A stretch of 64,000 nt of DNA from the NCBI GenBank assembly GCA_947494435.1, contig CANLUY010000001.1, positions 186,001-250,000 on the forward strand. The letters run 5' to 3'. Position 1 is the stretch's first letter. The number at the start of each line of letters is the position of its first letter. Of the stretch, positions 59,793 to 64,000 are shown piece after piece. This stretch comes from an uncultured Litoreibacter sp. (lineage in GTDB: Bacteria; Pseudomonadota; Alphaproteobacteria; Rhodobacterales; Rhodobacteraceae). The position numbers and the translations under genes were made by a program. The notes below the pieces were generated by a model. It was not told where the DNA came from and searched no databases. It saw only the letters and a list, made by a program, of their open reading frames with translations.

Positions 59793-60212
59793 ATGGCCCG
59801 CTCTGCCCGGTGTTATTGCGGGGAGGCCAAATTGGCCTTCACCGCTGAGCCGCTTCAAACCGTCTATTGCCATTGCGATGATTGCCGCCGTTGGACGGGG
59901 GCCGCCGCACCTGTGCTTGTGGCCTTTGCCGATGACGCGGTGACGGGATTGTCTGCCCTGGGGCCGGGACGCTCTTTTAACGAAGGGGTCCATCGCTGGA
60001 ATTGCACTGCCTGCGGGTCGCCGCTTTTGGGGCGGTTTGACTATGTGCCAGGGCAATCTTGGGTACCGATGGGTGTGATCGAAGACGCGGCGGGGTTGGA
60101 GCCGGAGTTCCATTGTTTCGCTGATCGCAGACATGCGTGGTTTCCGGATGGCGGTTTGCCGGGGTCCGAGGGCACCGGGCAAGATGCGTTAAACGCGGTG
60201 ACGCATGACTGA
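59793..60212 (+). CDS. GFA (CENP-V) family zinc protein
   Basis: The 139-residue protein has the zinc-binding pattern of the glutathione-dependent formaldehyde-activating family: RCYCGEAKLAF, VYCHCDDCRRWTGAAA and WNCTACGSPLLGR. Members bind glutathione or, in eukaryotes, DNA; the substrate here is unknown. It overlaps tsaB by eight bases. Confidence 0.9.
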   Translation: MARSARCYCGEAKLAFTAEPLQTVYCHCDDCRRWTGAAAPVLVAFADDAVTGLSALGPGRSFNEGVHRWNCTACGSPLLGRFDYVPGQSWVPMGVIEDAAGLEPEFHCFADRRHAWFPDGGLPGSEGTGQDALNAVTHD

Positions 60213-60855
60213 TCATATCATCCTCGGGTTTGACACGTCGGGGCCCTATTGCGGCACTGCGCTGATGGTCGGTGGGGACGTGATCGCAGCGCATCATGTG
60301 GAGATGGTGAAGGGACAGGCGGAAAGCCTGATGCCGCTTCTGGAAGAGACGTTGCGCGACGGGGGTGTCAGCCACAAAGACCTGACGCGGCTTGCTGTTG
60401 GGACGGGGCCGGGGAACTTTACTGGCATTCGGATTTCCGTCTCCGCCGCGCGTGGGTTAGCGTTGTCGCTTGGCATCCCTGCCGTGGGCGTGACCTTGTT
60501 TGACGCTTTGAAAGTCGGCGCGCCCCTGCCCTTTCTGGCGAGTTTGCAGGCGACGCGGCGCGAGGTCTATATCTCCGACGTGACGGCAGACGGGGCGAGT
60601 GCGCCGGTTCAATGCGCGATTGAGGACATTCCAGCGCCCGCGCATGCGGGGTGTGTGTGTATCGGGCATCGCTCTGATGAAATCGCTGAACATTTGGGGT
60701 TGGCATTTCAACCTGCAGCTTATGCCCCTGCGTCGGCTATCGTGCGTGTTGCGGCCACAGTGACGCCTGATCCGGCTGACCGGCCCGCGCCGTATTATTT
60801 GCGGCCTGCGGATGCCGCGCCGCCGCGTGATCCGGCTCCGGTCATTTTGGATTGA
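60205..60855 (+). CDS. tsaB: tRNA threonylcarbamoyladenosine synthesis protein TsaB
   Basis: The 216-residue protein is an ASKHA-fold partner of TsaD: ILGFDTSGPYCGTALMVGG, LAVGTGPGNFTGIRISVSAA and LASLQATRREVYISDV are typical. It forms the TsaBDE complex for the t6A37 modification in ANN-reading tRNAs. It overlaps GFA upstream and rimI downstream; the latter neighbourhood is widely conserved. Confidence 0.95.
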   Translation: MTDHIILGFDTSGPYCGTALMVGGDVIAAHHVEMVKGQAESLMPLLEETLRDGGVSHKDLTRLAVGTGPGNFTGIRISVSAARGLALSLGIPAVGVTLFDALKVGAPLPFLASLQATRREVYISDVTADGASAPVQCAIEDIPAPAHAGCVCIGHRSDEIAEHLGLAFQPAAYAPASAIVRVAATVTPDPADRPAPYYLRPADAAPPRDPAPVILD

Positions 60856-61286
60856 TGCTGCTGGACGCAGAGCAGATGGCCGCGATCCATCGCCGCTCCT
60901 TCACCAGTCCGCGCCCGTGGAGTGCGGCGGAAATTCGCGATCATGCGGAGCTGACGGGGGCGATTGTCTTGCAGACGGAGACGGGGTTCCTTCTGGCGCG
61001 TGAAGCGGCTGGCGAAGTTGAGTTGCTGACCCTCGCAGTGGATCCGGACCAGCGCCGCCGAGGGGCTGGGCGGGTGTTGGTGGAGGATTTGTTGACACTG
61101 TCAAAGGCGCGGCATGCGCAGACCGTGTTTCTGGAAGTGGCAGAGGATAACAGTGCGGCGATTGCGCTTTATCTGTCGGCGGGTTTTGCGGAGGCGGGGC
61201 GGCGCAAAGCCTATTATGGCGGCGAAACCGACGCGCTGGTCTTGCGTCATGATCTGGCGGATGTTTCGGCGGCAGCGCAGGTCTAG
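60855..61286 (+). CDS. rimI: N-terminal acetyltransferase RimI
   Basis: ATG at 60855 overlaps the tsaB stop (TGATG); a TTG just before it is less likely. The 143-residue GNAT protein has RRSFTSPRPWSAAEIRDHAE, LLTLAVDPDQRRRGAGRVLV with the acetyl-CoA loop, and VFLEVAEDNSAAIALYLSAG. RimI acetylates the N-terminus of S18. It closes the nfuA-GFA-tsaB-rimI operon. Confidence 0.93.
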   Translation: MLLDAEQMAAIHRRSFTSPRPWSAAEIRDHAELTGAIVLQTETGFLLAREAAGEVELLTLAVDPDQRRRGAGRVLVEDLLTLSKARHAQTVFLEVAEDNSAAIALYLSAGFAEAGRRKAYYGGETDALVLRHDLADVSAAAQV

Positions 61287-61482
61287 GGCTAACCTTGGGT
61301 AACATACTGAAAAGATTGCCCCGCCGCTTACAGATCACAAGAATCGGTTGCCCTTCCCCGTTAAAGATCGCTTAATATGAGGTGATCTGAGACAAATCTC
61401 TGCTCAACCTAACCGGGGGGACGGCCCCGGACCTGCATGGGGAGACCATCCCGCAGGCAAACAAAACATCTGGGAGACCAAA

Positions 61483-62478
61483 ATGACCCTCATGAAATCA
61501 CTTATGGGCGCTGCCGCAAGCATCGCATTGACCGCTGGCATGGCACTTGCCGAGCCTGCGATCATCTTTGACCTTGGCGGCAAATTCGACAAATCCTTCA
61601 ACGAAGCGGCCTATACCGGCGCGAAGAAATGGGCTGATGAGACCGGCGGCTCGTTCAAAGAAATCGAGATGCAATCTGAGGCACAGCGCGAGCAGGCCCT
61701 GCGCCGCTTGGCAGAAGCAGGCTCCAACCCTGTTGTGATGACGGGCTTTGCGTTCGGCAACGTTTTAGGCGAGGTGGCTGGCGATTACCCTGACACAGAC
61801 TTCGTGATCATCGACATGGTTGTCGACGCGCCAAACGTGACATCGGTTGTGTTCACCGAGCATGAAGGTTCCTACCTCGTGGGCTACATGGCCGCGCAGG
61901 CGTCCAAGAACAACACAGTAGGTTTCATCGGCGGCATGGATATCCCGCTGATCCGTCGCTTCGCTTGTGGCTACGCGCAAGGCGCGAAAGCGGCAAACCC
62001 TGACACGACCGTTATTGCAAACATGACAGGCACAACACCTGCGGCTTGGAATGATCCGGTTAAGGGCGGCGAGCTGACAAAAGCGCAGATCAGCCAAGGC
62101 GCTGATGTGGTTTACGCAGCGGCTGGCGGAACTGGCGTTGGCGTTCTGCAAGCGGCGGCTGACGCGGGTGCGTTGTCCATCGGTGTCGACAGCAACCAAA
62201 ACGGCATGCACCCGGGTAAAGTCCTGACATCCATGCTGAAACGCGTTGATGTTGCAGTGTATGACGCATTCTCACGCGGCACAGAACAGCCAGGTGGTTT
62301 CTCTGTCCTCAACCTCGCGTCGAATGGCGTGGGTTATGCGATGGATGAGAACAACGCAGAGCTCGTTTCCGCCGAGATGCAGGCGACTGTGGATGCGATT
62401 GCGGACAAAATCATCGCAGGTGACATCACTGTGCACGACTACATGTCCGACGAAAGCTGCCCTGCGCTGAGCTTCTAA
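61483..62478 (+). CDS. BMP-family ABC transporter substrate-binding lipoprotein or periplasmic protein
   Basis: The 331-residue protein has a signal peptide (MKSLMGAAASIALTAGMALA) without a lipobox, and the BMP/PnrA fold: AIIFDLGGKFDKSFNEAAYT, NPVVMTGFAFGNVLGEVAGD, VGFIGGMDIPLIRRFACGYA and GVDSNQNGMHPGKVLTSMLK. In studied relatives the ligand is a purine nucleoside. It is followed by an ABC ATPase of the same system, with an attenuator-like hairpin between. Confidence 0.93.
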   Translation: MTLMKSLMGAAASIALTAGMALAEPAIIFDLGGKFDKSFNEAAYTGAKKWADETGGSFKEIEMQSEAQREQALRRLAEAGSNPVVMTGFAFGNVLGEVAGDYPDTDFVIIDMVVDAPNVTSVVFTEHEGSYLVGYMAAQASKNNTVGFIGGMDIPLIRRFACGYAQGAKAANPDTTVIANMTGTTPAAWNDPVKGGELTKAQISQGADVVYAAAGGTGVGVLQAAADAGALSIGVDSNQNGMHPGKVLTSMLKRVDVAVYDAFSRGTEQPGGFSVLNLASNGVGYAMDENNAELVSAEMQATVDAIADKIIAGDITVHDYMSDESCPALSF

Positions 62479-62499
62479 GACTTGCACTGACCAATGACT

Positions 62500-62530
62500 G
62501 GGCCGTTCCTTTTTGAGGGACGGCCCTTTT
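62500..62530 (+). terminator. Hairpin with T-run between the binding protein and the ATPase genes
   Basis: GGGCCGTTCC (62500-62509) pairs with GGGACGGCCC (62517-62526, one G-T pair), followed by TTTT. Its position inside the transporter operon suits partial termination, which would leave the binding protein in excess of the membrane parts. Confidence 0.8.
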
Positions 62531-62552
62531 CGACATTGCCGGGGGGCCATTC

Positions 62553-64000
62553 ATGTCACAAGCGCCAGCGATTGAGCTGAAGGGGATTTCCAAAGCCTTT
62601 GGGCCTGTGCAGGCCAATAAGGACATCTCCATCCGCGTGATGCCCGGTACGATCCACGGGATCATCGGAGAGAACGGCGCGGGCAAATCGACACTGATGT
62701 CGATCCTTTATGGATTTTACAAAGCCGATGCCGGAGAGATTTTCATCTCTGGACAGAAGACGGCGATCCCGGACAGCCAAGCTGCCATCGCAGCGGGCAT
62801 CGGGATGGTGTTCCAGCACTTCAAACTGGTTGAGAATTTTACAGTGCTTGAGAATGTCATTCTCGGCGCTGAGGACGGTGCGCGGCTGGGGCCGTCGCTG
62901 TCAAAGGCCCGCAAAGAGCTGACGCAGCTGGCGGCAGATTATGAGCTGAATGTCGATCCGGATGCGCGGATCGAGAATATCGGCGTCGGTATGCAGCAAC
63001 GGGTCGAGATTCTGAAAGCGCTCTACCGGCAAGCGGATATCCTGATTTTGGACGAGCCGACGGGCGTGTTGACCCCGGCCGAGGCGGACCACCTTTTCCG
63101 CATCCTTGAAGGGCTGAAGGCGCAGGGCAAGACTATCATTCTGATCACCCACAAGCTGCGCGAGATCATGGACGTGACGGACACGGTATCGGTGATGCGG
63201 CGCGGCGAAATGACCGCGACGGTGAAGACCTCGGACACCTCTCCGGCGGAATTGGCAGAGCTGATGGTCGGCCGCAAAGTGTTGCTGCGGGTGGACAAAG
63301 TGCCTGCGACGCCGAAGGACATGGTGCTGGAGGTCGATAACCTTGAGGTTATTGATGAGAAGGGCGTTAAGCGGCTGAAAGGTATTTCGCTGAACGTGCG
63401 CGCCGGAGAGATTTTGGGCATTGCGGGTGTGGCTGGAAACGGCCAATCTGAATTGCTGGAAGTGCTTGGCGGCATTCAGACGGGGACCGGGTCCGTAAAG
63501 GTGAACGGACAGCCACTTGATCTGACAGGGAAATTGTCAGACGGGCGGTCGCGCCGTGAGCGCGGGATTGCGCATGTGCCGGAAGATCGCCAGCGCGAAG
63601 GGCTGATCATGGATTTTGCCGCGTGGGAGAACGTGGCTTTTGGCTACCACCATGAGGACGAGTACAACGCGGGCCTTCTGATGGATCAGGCTGCGATCAA
63701 GGAAGATGCGGCGGGCAAGTTCAAGCGCTTCGATGTGCGACCCGACAATCCGATGTTGGAGGCGAAGAATTTCTCAGGCGGGAACCAACAGAAGATCGTT
63801 TTGGCCCGAGAGATTGAGCGCAATCCAGACTTGCTGCTGATCGGCCAGCCAACGCGCGGTGTTGATATTGGCGCGATTGAATTTATTCACCAACGGATTG
63901 TGGAGCTGCGCGATGCGGGCAAAGCGATTTTGCTGGTCTCCGTCGAGTTGGAGGAAATCCTGTCACTGTCGGATCGCATCGCGGTGATCTTTGACGGTCA
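62553..64000 (+). CDS. ABC transporter ATP-binding protein, double-cassette (partial, runs off the right edge)
   Basis: ATG at 62553 follows a run of Gs. The 482 residues seen contain two ATPase cassettes. The first has Walker A GIIGENGAGKSTLMSILYG and Walker B ADILILDEPTGVLTPAEADH. The second has a degenerate Walker A, GIAGVAGNGQSELLEVL, with the signature FSGGNQQKIVLAREIERNPD. This layout is that of sugar or nucleoside importers (NupO/YufO type) with BMP binding proteins. The permease genes should follow beyond the window. Confidence 0.93.
   Translation, partial: MSQAPAIELKGISKAFGPVQANKDISIRVMPGTIHGIIGENGAGKSTLMSILYGFYKADAGEIFISGQKTAIPDSQAAIAAGIGMVFQHFKLVENFTVLENVILGAEDGARLGPSLSKARKELTQLAADYELNVDPDARIENIGVGMQQRVEILKALYRQADILILDEPTGVLTPAEADHLFRILEGLKAQGKTIILITHKLREIMDVTDTVSVMRRGEMTATVKTSDTSPAELAELMVGRKVLLRVDKVPATPKDMVLEVDNLEVIDEKGVKRLKGISLNVRAGEILGIAGVAGNGQSELLEVLGGIQTGTGSVKVNGQPLDLTGKLSDGRSRRERGIAHVPEDRQREGLIMDFAAWENVAFGYHHEDEYNAGLLMDQAAIKEDAAGKFKRFDVRPDNPMLEAKNFSGGNQQKIVLAREIERNPDLLLIGQPTRGVDIGAIEFIHQRIVELRDAGKAILLVSVELEEILSLSDRIAVIFDG

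Noticed and set aside
1-64000. tRNA, rRNA, CRISPR arrays, insertion sequences, prophage
   Set aside because: No T-loop-like GTTCRANYC with matching acceptor stem, no regularly spaced repeats, no transposase or integrase reading frame and no terminal repeats were found by reading; a tRNAscan and IS search would settle it.

Overview
The window looks like chromosomal DNA of an alphaproteobacterium of the Rhodobacterales, most likely the Roseobacter group. The pointers are an atpI-B-E-b'-b F0 operon with a duplicated and diverged b subunit, a MipZ-type ParA ATPase in place of MinCD, an RpoH-II heat-shock sigma factor, the rsmI-yraN-gshB block diverging from an LppC lipoprotein, L31 without zinc cysteines, and a moderately high GC content. 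No rRNA, tRNA, CRISPR array, insertion sequence or prophage was seen. The molecule is cut through a gene at both ends.

Layout. 1-3780: a leftward operon of five uncharacterised genes: a coiled-coil protein, two small membrane proteins, a 376-residue protein and a truncated last gene that leaves the window. 3957-8738: a cupin with an S58/P1 peptidase, an alpha/beta hydrolase, and an ECF sigma factor coupled to a membrane-anchored VWA (YfbK-like) protein. 8830-11372: the F0 ATP synthase operon. 11616-13274: alternative oxidase behind a LysR regulator that has a perfect dyad at its start. 13383-17987: small regulators, a DMT transporter, a FAD amine oxidase with its own LysR, and a membrane protein. 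18206-23615: the train ffh, two GNATs, chorismate mutase, rpsP, bluB, a 47-residue membrane peptide, rimM and trmD, nearly all coupled by overlapping stops and starts. 23631-27929: a membrane protein, a divergent ADP-ribosylglycohydrolase-like protein, rplS-rpmE and mipZ. 28180-32484: a more accessory-looking block with D-lyxose isomerase, a VOC protein, an M20 deacetylase, a Rieske oxygenase and an orphan regulator. 32787-42776: tdk, a 2-hydroxyacid dehydrogenase, csaA, proC, a YbjN-like gene, a membrane-anchored MoeB, dut, coaBC, a ChaN-like gene, rpoH2, cobU with a phosphatase, and a GST. 42825-53957: comM, gshB, yraN, rsmI, lppC, glnD, murJ, a pseudo-rhomboid and trpS. 54085-64000: creatinase, an EamA transporter, a class IV aminotransferase, rhodanese, USP, a zinc-ribbon protein, nfuA, GFA, tsaB, rimI, and the start of a BMP-type ABC importer.

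Most of the content is housekeeping: ribosome assembly and secretion, glutathione, nitrogen sensing, coenzyme A and cobalamin, and cell division. The less ordinary parts are the left-edge operon, the sigma/VWA pair, the alternative oxidase with its regulator, the catalytically substituted rhomboid, the membrane-tethered MoeB, the non-canonical ADP-ribosylglycohydrolase-like protein, and several strong inverted repeats between genes. Start sites were adjusted by hand where an in-frame ATG with a Shine-Dalgarno sequence was better than the longest open frame.
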